From: UBA7328 sp965247965
Lineage (GTDB): Bacteria; Bacteroidota; Bacteroidia; Chitinophagales; Saprospiraceae
Direction of reading: 5' to 3'
Assembly: GCA_965247965.1 (NCBI GenBank)
Contig: OZ252053.1
Location: 2,542,001-2,606,000 of the forward strand
DNA length: 64,000 nt
The position numbers were made by a program, and so were the translations under genes. Below the pieces are notes generated by a model that was not told the origin of the DNA, ran no database searches, and worked only from the letters and a program-made list of their open reading frames with translations. This document shows, in pieces, positions 27,991 through 36,422 of the stretch. Within the stretch, counting starts at the first letter, position 1; each line of letters starts with the position of its first letter.

Positions 27991-28020
27991 TTGACTATTC
28001 AAAGATATTTACTACTTTTG
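27991..28020 (+). promoter_or_regulatory. Bacteroidota-type promoter of abiE
   Basis: TTG at 27991-27993 and TACTTTTG at 28013-28020 are separated by 19 bases, fitting the -33 TTG and -7 TAnnTTTG elements of Bacteroidota sigma factors. It lies about 45 bases before the abiEi ATG at 28065. Confidence 0.55.
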
Positions 28021-28064
28021 TATTGGACTTTAATGGGCATTTAACAAACAATAATTATCTAGCA

Positions 28065-28877
28065 ATGAGAAGTGAATTTAGCTGGGATATAATAAAAAAG
28101 TTTTCCGGTGACTATCAAGACTGTTTTTCATACCAGGATGTTGTGAAAGAGTATTCAAACAAGGATAATATTTATTTATCCAAAGTGCTTTCGGGAATGA
28201 TTGATAAAGGAATGTTAATCAAGTTAGGTCGCGGAATATATCATATTGTACCAACTAGCGCAGATGCTAAACATTATGTTCCGGATTGGCATCTGGTAGC
28301 TAAATATATCATGAAAGGAAAAAAATACTATATAGGTTATTATTCTGCCATGCAGATACACAACCTGATTACACAACCCAGCCTTAAAGAAATTATTGTC
28401 ATTAACCATAGAGTAACTCCCTCATTAAAAAATATACAGGGGATTGAATTCCAATTTGTAACGCACACATCTCAGAGATTTTTTGGATTTGAAAACACCT
28501 GGATAAATGATCATGAAAAAGTAATAGTTAGCGATTTGGAAAAGACAATAGTAGATGCCGTAACAAGACCGCATCTAAGCGGGGGAATGATAGAAGTAGG
28601 AAAGGCAATTTATGAGACTAGGGATAAGGTTAGCCTGGACAAATTGTTCAAGTATCTCGATCAAAACGGTAGTCTGGCAGCTATAAAGCGCTATTTATTC
28701 ATATGTGATCTGGTTGATATTAAATGGACATCATACCATGAGGGATTGTTACCAAAGATCAGGACGAGTTTTTCCTTATTGGACACATCGGCGCCAGACC
28801 AGGGAAGTAAAAATTCAAAGTTCGGCTTAAAAATAAATCTGGAAATAGACACTATTAAAGATTCGATATACACGTGA
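28065..28877 (+). CDS. abiEi: AbiEi-type antitoxin
   Basis: A 270-residue protein of the AbiEi antitoxin/transcription factor family. An N-terminal winged-helix region reads CFSYQDVVKEYSNKDNIYLSK then LIKLGRGIYHIV, followed by the AbiEi domain with YIGYYSAMQIHNLI and VSDLEKTIVDAVTRP. The frame opens at a TTG (28023), but the ATG at 28065 is preferred. It overlaps the toxin gene by 4 bp (GTGA). AbiE is a type IV toxin-antitoxin and phage-abortive system; the antitoxin represses its own promoter in known cases. Confidence 0.85.
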   Translation: MRSEFSWDIIKKFSGDYQDCFSYQDVVKEYSNKDNIYLSKVLSGMIDKGMLIKLGRGIYHIVPTSADAKHYVPDWHLVAKYIMKGKKYYIGYYSAMQIHNLITQPSLKEIIVINHRVTPSLKNIQGIEFQFVTHTSQRFFGFENTWINDHEKVIVSDLEKTIVDAVTRPHLSGGMIEVGKAIYETRDKVSLDKLFKYLDQNGSLAAIKRYLFICDLVDIKWTSYHEGLLPKIRTSFSLLDTSAPDQGSKNSKFGLKINLEIDTIKDSIYT

Positions 28878-29689
28878 TTAAACCTAAAGAACTCAACAAT
28901 ATATCTAGTAGAGAAGGAGTCAGACAACAACAAATTGAGAAGGATTACCTCATGTCATGGCTACTATGGGGGATATCGGGCAACGACTTATTGAGAGATG
29001 CTCTCATTTTTAAAGGCGGGACCTGTATTAAAAAAAATCATATTGAAGACTACCGTTATTCCGAAGATATGGACTTCACACTTAACCCGGATATAGAGGC
29101 CGGCATTTCAATTGATGATATCTACACTGCTTTTAATAGTGTGTTCACCGAAATAAAACATGCCACTAATATTAACCTATTACTTCCGGAAGATTCCAAG
29201 GGTGTTCATGAAGCGACTCATAGCATTAAATTTTACATTAATTATGTTGGCCCTCTTGGTGGCAACGGTGATCATGTGAAATTAGATATAACAAAAGGGG
29301 AGAAACTGGAATTCGAGATCGAGCATCATACAATACTTCAGGAATATTCAGACCTAATGGATGAAGCCAAATTTACTATTCAATGTTATGGTCTATATGA
29401 GATAGTAGTTGAAAAAATGGCCGCGTTGATGGGAAGGCCGGTGGCCAGAGACCTATACGACTTCGAATACTTAACAAATACAGCAGGAGTCCAGTTGCAA
29501 GATATCTATTACCAATTTGAACGAAAAGCCAAATTTAAAGGACATATTCCTTCCGAGGTTATCAAAAAAATCACAGGAAAAAAAAGAACATTCGAAAAGG
29601 CATGGAGAGATAATCTAAGCCACCAAATTAAAGACCTACCCAAATTCAAAGATGTTTGGCGAAATCTTAACCCAACTTGTCCTTTTTGA
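28874..29689 (+). CDS. abiEii: AbiEii-type nucleotidyltransferase toxin, C-terminus altered by an IS
   Basis: A 271-residue toxin of the AbiEii/AbiGii family; GTG start overlapping abiEi. The nucleotidyltransferase core is visible: FKGGTCIKK then YRYSEDMDFTL (Asp pair for metal binding) and YEIVVEKMAAL. The last residues, LNPTCPF, are encoded by the terminal repeat of the IS1634 element that begins at 29666. The original end seems to lie beyond the IS at 31748-31813. Whether the altered tail still gives an active toxin is unknown. Confidence 0.85.
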   Translation: MIKPKELNNISSREGVRQQQIEKDYLMSWLLWGISGNDLLRDALIFKGGTCIKKNHIEDYRYSEDMDFTLNPDIEAGISIDDIYTAFNSVFTEIKHATNINLLLPEDSKGVHEATHSIKFYINYVGPLGGNGDHVKLDITKGEKLEFEIEHHTILQEYSDLMDEAKFTIQCYGLYEIVVEKMAALMGRPVARDLYDFEYLTNTAGVQLQDIYYQFERKAKFKGHIPSEVIKKITGKKRTFEKAWRDNLSHQIKDLPKFKDVWRNLNPTCPF

Positions 29690-31744
29690 TTAATGTCTGC
29701 ACTAATTTTGTTTGAATATCCATGTTTTTGTGATATAACTTGTTGATTTTCAATAGTAGTTATTAAGGATTTTCAAATGTAGTGTAGTATGGTGCCTGCG
29801 TAATTGGAATCATATGTGTACATTTGCCATATGTACATTAGACAAGTAAAAAAACAAAATGTCAAAAACGGTAAAATATTCTACCAGTACACACTTGCAC
29901 AGACGGCCAGGGTAGATGGAAAAGTCAAACAAAGAAACATCCTTTACCTGGGAAGCGACCCGTTGTTGGATTCGAAGCAGAATAAGTCTGAGGTCTTACA
30001 AGTGCTCAAATCCAGAATATTTTCTCAACAAGATCTATTCCCCGTTGATATTGCGGATGAGTTGCTAAAGCTTGCTCTTAAATTCTACGAAAAATACCAA
30101 TTAAAATACCCGATAATCAAGGTGAAAAGGCAGCCTCACTTCCCCCACCAAAAGACAAAAGCGAAATTCACAGTGTTGATATTCATTCCATCGAAGTAGG
30201 AGATGTCAAATCTTTCGGTTCCGAACACCTTTGCAAGCAGATTCTGGAAAAACTTCAATTAACTAAGTGCCTTACCTCACTTAATTGGCGCAATAAGGAT
30301 ATTCAAAAAGCATTGATCAGCATCTGCGCAAGAGCCATATACACAAGTTCAGAACATAAAACTTCACAGATTCTCACAGACAATTCAGAATTGATGGCCT
30401 GCTACAATTACACTCCCGGCTCGATCACCCATCGCGAACTATACCGTATTTCAGACCTGCTCTACAAACACAAAAACACTATCGATCAACACCTATATAG
30501 CCGCATCACCAATATGTTCACACTGGATGATAAACTGGTCATTTTTGACATTACCAATACCTATTTCGAAGGTCGAAAGGCGACAAACAAACTTCCAAAA
30601 TTTGGAAAAAGCAAAGAGAAAAGGACAGATTGCAAACAAGTTGTATTCACCGGAGTGATCAATAAGGAGGGCTTCATCCGGCATTCAAGGATATATGAGG
30701 GTAACAGAGCTGACAGCACAACCCTGGAAGAGATGCTCAAAGACCTTGAAAAATACAGCCCCGATCACACGAACAAAACAGTGGTCATAGATGCAGGTAT
30801 AGCCACTGAGAAAAACCTGGAATTGATCGCCGGTAAAGGTCTTCATTATGTATGCGTTTCCCGAAAACGACTCAAAGACCACCCGATCGATCAATCCAAT
30901 GTGTTTACAAAAATATCGACAGATCGTAACAAACATGAAGTGCACATTACTCAATTCAAACCCGAAGGGTACAATGACACCTGGCTTTATGTGCACAGTT
31001 CATCCAAACAACTAAAAGAAGAATCGATGAAGGGTAAGCTCATGCAAAGATTTGAAGAAGACTTACAACAGGTTCAAAATGGAATAGCTAAAAAAGGAGG
31101 TACTAAAAAAATAGAAAAAGTGTGGGAACGCATCGGTCGGCTCAAGGAAAAACACAAGCATGTATCCTCCCGATACAAAATAGATGTGGAGCATGATGAC
31201 AAAGTAGCTGTCAATGTCTCATGGTCTGTCCAGCCACAAAAAGAAAAACAGGACAAAGACAAGGGAATTTACTTTTTGAGAACAAATTACGAGCAGATCG
31301 ACGATAAGCAGCTTTGGCAAATTTACAACACCATAAGAGAAGTGGAGTCCACATTCCGATGCCTCAAAACTGATCTCAACATCCGGCCCATTCACCATCA
31401 AAATGACGAAAGGATCGAAGCTCATATTTATCTCACACTTCTAGCCTATCAGGTCGTAAACACGATCCGATACATGCTCAACCAAAAAGGCATAAATTAC
31501 GACTGGGCAAATATTGTCAGAATAATGAGCACACATACCATCCAAACCGTCGAACTACGCACTGACACCAAATCCATACACCTGAGAAAACCTTCAAAGC
31601 CAATCCAAAAAGTACAAAACATCTATTCTGCAACCAACTCAACAGATATTCAAAAGGCAATTAAAAAATATGTAGTGTACCATTGAAATCGTAACCCACT
31701 GATAATCACCGACTTATTTTCTAAAAAGAGCAAGTTGGGTTAAG
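29666..31744 (+). mobile_element. IS1634-family element in the 3' end of abiEii
   Basis: Bounded by imperfect inverted repeats starting CTTAACCCAACTTG (left, 29666) and ending CAAGTTGGGTTAAG (right, 31744), 2079 bp. Only AAT is duplicated at the flanks, shorter than usual for this family. Contains one transposase gene split by a frameshift. Confidence 0.82.
29831..31686 (+). pseudogene. IS1634-family transposase in two frames
   Basis: The N-terminal part (29831 to about 30110; MYIRQVKKQNVKNGKIFYQY) and the main part (about 30120-31686) lie in frames offset by -1. The switch is near 30085-30120, where both frames are open; after it the second frame reads GEKAASLPPPKDKSEIHSVD. The core has FDITNTYFEGRK, VVIDAGIATEKNL and the C-terminal IREVESTFRCLKTDLNIRP (DDE region). 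Either a mutation or recoding explains the shift; no strong slippery heptamer is evident and no second copy is available to compare. Confidence 0.8.
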
Positions 31745-31747
31745 AAT

Positions 31748-31813
31748 AAGTTGAGCCGTGCTGCGGTTGGACAGATTGTTAAAAGAATTCGTGACCTGTT
31801 AAAAATGCCATAA
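31748..31813 (+). pseudogene. abiEii: Displaced 3' end of abiEii
   Basis: If the IS1634 and one copy of AAT are removed, the abiEii frame runs on from VWRN into KLSRAAVGQIVKRIRDLLKMP and a TAA at 31811-31813, a basic helical tail plausible for the family. This is an inference from frame continuity. The remaining gap 31814-32005 shows nothing recognisable. Confidence 0.55.
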
Positions 31814-32005
31814 TCGTTACGTTTTTGATCGGTCTGTTCTCTGTGACAACTTTTTACACGTATCCCGACAGTACCCCTATTAGAATGGTATTTCGTTCTG
31901 ATGTAGTGCAAAAAGACGTTCGCCTTTAACAAGAAGGTAATCACAAAAATGTGCATATGGCAAAAAGAATTTTTCTATTTTTTTAACTCTTAAAAACAGC
32001 TAGTT

Positions 32006-32467
32006 ATGAAGTTTTTTAAATCCCGTTCGCTCTCAATTGTTTTATTGCTTCTAACATCATCTTGCTCTGACTTGTTAGGGCCGGAGCTTTCGGAAGAAGA
32101 GAGTCGGATCATAGCAGATTGTAAAGCCGCCACTATTAATGATAAATCAAGTTTAGAAAACAATCTAATAGGAAAATGGGAATCAATCGCGTATTCCTGT
32201 AGCGGATGTTCGGAGCAGTATGATGGGGAAAAATTCCCTGATCTCACCCTGGAGTTATTTGCAGATAAGACAGGTGTGAATTCGTTCAACGGTGATAAGA
32301 GTGACGTAACCTGGGAAGTCGTGGAAGAAATAAGTTCAGGTTCGGAATCCGAACTAATGTTAAAATTGAACCCAGGAGATAATTTTTATAATCGAATAAT
32401 GACATTCTGTCAAGAATATATGATTAATGATAGCGGAACCGGAGTGGTGATATTTCGGAAGAATTGA
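32006..32467 (+). CDS. Small lipoprotein, lipocalin-like
   Basis: A 153-residue predicted lipoprotein: signal peptide with lipobox LTSSC (Cys20), then SLENNLIGKWESIAYSC, the start pattern of small Bacteroidota lipocalin-like proteins, and four further Cys including CSGC. Function unknown. It stands alone between IS-derived segments. Confidence 0.65.
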   Translation: MKFFKSRSLSIVLLLLTSSCSDLLGPELSEEESRIIADCKAATINDKSSLENNLIGKWESIAYSCSGCSEQYDGEKFPDLTLELFADKTGVNSFNGDKSDVTWEVVEEISSGSESELMLKLNPGDNFYNRIMTFCQEYMINDSGTGVVIFRKN

Positions 32468-33043
32468 CGTAGGGCTGTTGTTTTTTATGGTGAGAGGAAG
32501 TCGTTAAGCGTTATCGAGTTGGCGGGGGAAATTGCGTATGACTGGTATTTACTATGTTCTGGTAATCATCCCCTGCGCTCTTTTTCAATGACCTGGGTGA
32601 ATATGCGGGTGCTCTCGATGTATTTAGGAGGCTTTGATTTTCCCCTTATATCCAACATTTGAGGAAACGGTTGGGGTGCACGTTGTGCTTTCCTGCTTTA
32701 CCTAACATAATAGGAAATAAGAGTAATTGAAAACCCACAGATTTAGTCGCTAACTACCCAATTCCCGAAAAAATGACCTCAGTAGATCGCCTCTAAGCGA
32801 CGATCTCAAAGTTCGTGACTATATGAGATGCCTTGAAAATCACCGATTATTAAATGAATGTCAATCCACTACGGTACTATGTACATCAGTCATATTACAC
32901 CCCAATCGCCACACTCCTAGATCTCAAGTATTGGAGATCGATCACGAAGTGAATTTTAGCGTTGAAGCTAAAATAGATCGTAAACCGACAACCTGTACTG
33001 AGCTTGTCGAAGTATTGATTTGTAGGATGGGTGGCCTTATGCT
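32468..33043. other. 576-bp gap with a resolvase-tail remnant
   Basis: No intact gene. On the minus strand at 32895-32930 eleven codons read YLRSRSVAIGV followed by TAA, the same C-terminus as the resolvase ending at 33044, but with several synonymous differences, so it is a diverged second copy of that gene end. The rest is unremarkable. Confidence 0.5.
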
Positions 33044-33456
33044 TTACACCCCAATAGCAACACTTCGACTTCTTAGATAATTATAAAGAGTCGGTTTACT
33101 AATAGCAAGCTGTAGACAAATCTCAGTCACACTGTGCTCACCTTGCTTATACAAAGTCTCCGCAGCCATAGCAGTTCTCTTGGCTTCGTCCGTAAGTCCT
33201 TTAGGCCGACCGCCCATACGGCCACGTGCGCGCGCAGCTGCTAATCCGGAATGAGTCCTTTCGGAAATAAGATTTGTTTCAAACTCTGCCAATGAAGCAA
33301 ATATGTGAAAGATCAATTTTCCGGAAGCCGTAGTCGTATCAATACTATCTTTCAGAGAAATGAACGACACATCCTTAGATTCCAAATCTGACATTAAGGC
33401 AATAAGATCCTTAAGAGATCGACCAAAGCGATCCAACTTGTCTACTACTATCACAT
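33044..33456 (-). pseudogene. Serine recombinase (resolvase/invertase), N-terminus missing
   Basis: From the boundary with ISKra4 at 33457 the minus strand reads HVIVVDKLDRFGRSLKDLIALM, the middle of the resolvase catalytic domain, then ASLAEFETNLISERTHSGL and a C-terminal helix-turn-helix ending at RSRSVAIGV. The first about 55 residues, with the catalytic Ser and YxRVS motif, are lost; the open frame continues into the ISKra4 terminal repeat to 33517. The gene was cut by the ISKra4 insertion; I did not find its missing part in the window. Confidence 0.8.
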
Positions 33457-33529
33457 GGGTGCATTTCAAAATGTCCCGATATAGGGAAATATGTGTTAAA
33501 TTAGATATATCAACCAAAAATTAAAAGTC

Positions 33530-33742
33530 ATGAACGTGGTTAAATTACAGAAAAGATTTGACCAACTGATGAGTGATGTAAAGAACCTACAGGACATTGA
33601 AAGTTTTTACGACTATGAAGAAAGTTTTACCTACCTGTTAAAAGATTTTGGCAGAGAATTGCTAGAGAGTTCATTGGGCGAGGCTGTTGAAAATCGTAAA
33701 AAAAAAGATGCATCAAGACAGGTTACGGTAAAATTGAATTGA
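33530..33742 (+). CDS. ISKra4 small upstream ORF (orfA)
   Basis: A 70-residue helical protein (FDQLMSDVKNLQDIESFYDYEE) that relates to the 62-residue ORF at 44458-44646 in element 2. In both, the frame contains a run of nine A (here 33698-33706) near the end, after LGEAVENR. Slippage by -1 there would fuse it to the main transposase frame. Confidence 0.75.
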   Translation: MNVVKLQKRFDQLMSDVKNLQDIESFYDYEESFTYLLKDFGRELLESSLGEAVENRKKKDASRQVTVKLN

Positions 33743-34713
33743 ATAAGTCCAACAAGTACAGCGAACAAATCGAGTCTGCAAAAGTAAGCCCTTATTTACA
33801 AGGCAAGTTGATATTCATAGGCCAGTTTAGTTGTTACGAGAATGGGGAAGAAATTGCGAATAAATTATTAGAGGTAAAAACGAATGATACGGCAATTTAC
33901 CGTTTAACTGATACAATGGGAGAACAAGTAGGAGAATGGATAGATGACCAAGATCGGTACAACATAGAAGATGTGAAAAAAGAGGATAGAGTTTATTGTC
34001 AGGTGGATGGTTCTCATTTATTGACAAGAGGACCGGGATGGAAAGAGGTAAAATTGGGAAGGGTATTCAAACAAAGCTCAATTCTACCTCAAAGTGCTGA
34101 TAGACAGTGGATTAGGAATAGTGAATATGTAGGTCATTTGGGTGATCATGAAGAATTTGAGACAAAAGTTTCAGTGTTATTAGATGAATATTCAGGATTA
34201 AAAGACCGGATGGTTTTTGTGAATGACGGAGCTGTATGGATAGAAAAATGGATTACAGCAGAATATCCTGATGCAACCCAAGTACTAGATTTTTACCACG
34301 CCGTTGAAAATGTGAGCAAATACGCAAATGTGTGTATGAAAAATAAAAAAGTAAGAAAAGAATGGATTTCACAGACAGCTTCACTATTAAAAGAAAAGGG
34401 TTATGATAGCCTTATAGAACGGATCGATGAATTGAATTGTAACACGAAATTAAAAAAAGAGGAAAAGAGGAAATTGATGGTCTATTTAGAAAGGAACAAG
34501 ACAAGAATGGATTACCCTTCATACATAGAAAAGGGAATGTTAATAGGTTCTGGAGCCATAGAAGCAGCGCACCGCAACGTATTGCAAAAAAGGATGAAAC
34601 TGTCAGGTCAAAGATGGTCTGCCAAGGGAATTCAAAATATGATCAATCTCAGAGTAATCAATAAAAGTGGCCATTGGGATATGGTAACTGACAGGTTAAG
34701 ACGCGCCGCCTAG
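33530..34713 (+). CDS. ISKra4 transposase, fused by -1 frameshift at A9
   Basis: Reading orfA to the A9 run (33698-33706) and shifting -1 gives a continuous frame, KTGYGKIELNKSNKY and on to 34713. The main part has the family features VDGSHLLTRGPGWKEVKLGRVF, VNDGAVWIEKWI (Asp), QVLDFYHAVENV (DxYHA) and IGSGAIEAAHRNVLQKRMKLSGQRW (Glu). The second frame has no ATG at its start, only a TTG at 33739, so frameshifting is the simplest way to make it. Element 2 conserves the same arrangement. Confidence 0.82.
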
Positions 34714-34735
34714 ACGGGACAAAATGAAATACACC

Positions 34736-35408
34736 GTGCGTCCTGAAGCTCAAAAGTGAGCATGCTGTTTACCAGATGGAGGTATGGCCCTCCGAAGGCG
34801 GCTGGAAGGAGCAGCCTTCAAACCACCTTATGGTGCTAAGGTAGTAATACCTGGGTACTGAGCGATAAGGAAAAGGCTTCGCTAAAGGAGTCAGGTGATC
34901 ATTGAAAGAGTCGAACGAAAGTGAACCACTGATTAAGCAACGAAACACATTTAGTTGTACATCAAAACCGGGGATTGGTGTATTTCCCGGGAAGACCATA
35001 GCGGAAGACCTTCTTACTGGCTATGGGGTTACCGTTGTAGAGGTGGCGAGACATCAATGAAGGGTGGTAAATAGAACAGGAGATTGCCCTACTGTAATGA
35101 TAAGAGAGAAGGCACAATCCGTAGAGGAGAGGCCGAGCGTATCGAAGTGCAGAGGGTTACGGACTAACTCGTAGTAGTGATGAAGCATCTGTAATGGATG
35201 TGGATCGAAGGGGTTAGCATTGTTGGAATCTGTTATTGGTTCAACAACTAATAAGAATTAGGAGGATTGAATTAAAACAGATTGAAGTCTGGATAATACA
35301 GATTAGACAATGAAGAGCCGTATGAAGGGAGACTTTCACAGCCTGTCCCGAAAATCGGGATACGGTTCTGCGAGAGGCTTGGGGTGAAATTCCCCAGGTC
35401 TACTCGAC
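34736..35408 (+). mobile_element. ORF-less group II intron, copy 1
   Basis: A 673-bp intron starting with GTGCG and ending TACTCGAC (AY-3'), same length as 44706-45378 and matching it throughout as read. The 3' part has a domain V-like hairpin (35316-35368; GAGCCGTAT ... ATACGGTTC, GAGA loop) and domain VI with a bulged-A helix (GGGGTGAAATTCCCC). A candidate EBS1, GGTGTATTTC (34977-34986), sits in the loop of a GC stem and is complementary to the ten bases before the intron, GAAATACACC. No reverse transcriptase is encoded; an AGGAGG at about 35260 in domain IV may be a leftover start site. It would need a helper protein. Confidence 0.85.
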
Positions 35409-35531
35409 GTGCGTCCTGAAGCTCAAAAGTGAGCATGCTGTTTACCAGATGGAGGTATGGCCCTCCGAAGGCGGCTGGAAGGAGCAGCCTTCAAACCACC
35501 TTATGGTGCTAAGGTAGTAATACCTGGGTAC
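35409..35531 (+). mobile_element. Group II intron, partial tandem copy
   Basis: Immediately after copy 1 the first 123 bases of the same intron repeat (from GTGCG to CTGGGTAC), where they are cut by the left end of an IS21 element. The preceding bases, CTACTCGAC, do not match the presumed EBS1, so this tandem copy probably arose by recombination or multimer insertion rather than normal homing. Confidence 0.85.
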
Positions 35532-35644
35532 TGTAGATTACGGTTGAAAACTGAGCCAGAATTCGGTTGAAAAGTGAGCCAGTTGAGAGAGGCGAAGTTA
35601 TGCATTTTGATGAAAGAATAACCATTAATATTTTTTGAGAGAAA

Positions 35645-36403
35645 TTAAAGTTGTTGATTAAGTTTTTCTGATTCTTTGACTCTGAAGGATTTTCCATTCA
35701 TGTTGACCAGGATGGCTTTATGGGTGAGTCGGTCAACTATGGCAGCAGTGAGAACTTCATCACCAAATATTTCTGTCCACCGATCAAAACTCAGGTTGGT
35801 TGTGATAATGGTTGACTTTCTACCAGCTCTGAGGCTAAGATGAGTAAAAAGTAATTCTGCAGCCTCTTTGTCAAAGGACACATAACCGAACTCGTCACAC
35901 ACGACCAGATCGTATTTTTCAAAACGAGATTCCAGGGTACGGAGCATTTTGTGAGACCTGGCTTCGTTGATTTGGGTTATCAGCCTGGGAATGGCAGTAA
36001 ACAAGACAGTGAAATCGAGTGTGCAGGCTTTGATGGCCAGGCCAATAGCGATGTGTGTTTTACCGGTACCGGGATTACCAGCCAGGATGAGATTTTGTCC
36101 ATCTTTTATAAAATCGAGACGTTCGAGAGTAGCCAGTTTGTTTTGTGCATCATTGGGGAGTTCAGATTTGATCAGATCGTGGATTTGTTTTTTATACGGG
36201 AATCCGGCTCTTCGGATACGCTGTTTTTTTCTCCGGATGAGCCGCCCGTCATATTCGGTGATCATAAGATCGAGCAAGTAGCGTTCAAAAGAATGATTGC
36301 TTTTAGCAGCACTTTTTGCCTGTTCGGCGTACTCTGTTCTGAATGCAGGCAGCCTAAGCAGACGTGAGTAATAATCAATTTGTTGTTCCATTTTTGCTTG
36401 CAT
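35645..36403 (-). CDS. istB: IS21 helper ATPase
   Basis: A 252-residue AAA+ ATPase that regulates target choice and transposase activity in IS21. Walker A is GNPGTGKTH, Walker B is LVVCDEFGY, and sensor-like SIIITTNLSF-type sequence (STIITTNLSFDRW) follows. Lies 20 bp after istA, as usual. Intact. Confidence 0.93.
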   Translation of the reverse strand: MQAKMEQQIDYYSRLLRLPAFRTEYAEQAKSAAKSNHSFERYLLDLMITEYDGRLIRRKKQRIRRAGFPYKKQIHDLIKSELPNDAQNKLATLERLDFIKDGQNLILAGNPGTGKTHIAIGLAIKACTLDFTVLFTAIPRLITQINEARSHKMLRTLESRFEKYDLVVCDEFGYVSFDKEAAELLFTHLSLRAGRKSTIITTNLSFDRWTEIFGDEVLTAAIVDRLTHKAILVNMNGKSFRVKESEKLNQQL

Positions 36404-36422
36404 TGTTGAGATTTTATTCGAA

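Larger units (their letters stand above)
27170..28012. other. Gap of about 840 bp with remnants and repeats, no intact gene
   Basis: Between IS1182 copy 1 and the abiE operon. It holds an open-frame remnant (27318-27365 joined to 27388-27477, about 46 codons, reading FPVDIVLPVYFNKLLVSF) split by a 22-bp palindrome; a pair of inverted arms AACCTGTTAGGTT/AACCTAACAGGTT (about 27539-27551 and 27605-27617); a minus-strand terminator-like hairpin; and a sequence like the 3' end of a group II intron. Each of the firmer parts has its own entry. An uncharacterised structured RNA ending at the terminator is possible but unproven. Confidence 0.5.
33457..34735 (+). mobile_element. ISKra4-family element 1
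   Basis: About 1.28 kb, with imperfect terminal repeats: left GGGTGCATTTCAAAATGTCC (33457), right complement ending GAAATACACC (34735). The final C expected at the right end is absent because a group II intron starts at 34736 and a second, partial intron follows. Left end lies in a resolvase gene. Confidence 0.8.

Noticed and set aside
27771..28012. 6S RNA or tmRNA in the gap before abiE
   Set aside because: The layout (structured region then terminator) was suggestive, but I could not match the defining sequence motifs of either RNA.
32823..33080. 85-codon plus-strand ORF
   Set aside because: Antisense to resolvase ends and including repeat-like GAGCTTGTCGAAG sequence; no support for coding.
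34769..34999. 76-codon minus-strand ORF, also at 44739-44969
   Set aside because: It lies in domain I of the group II intron copies, antisense; conservation is explained by the RNA.
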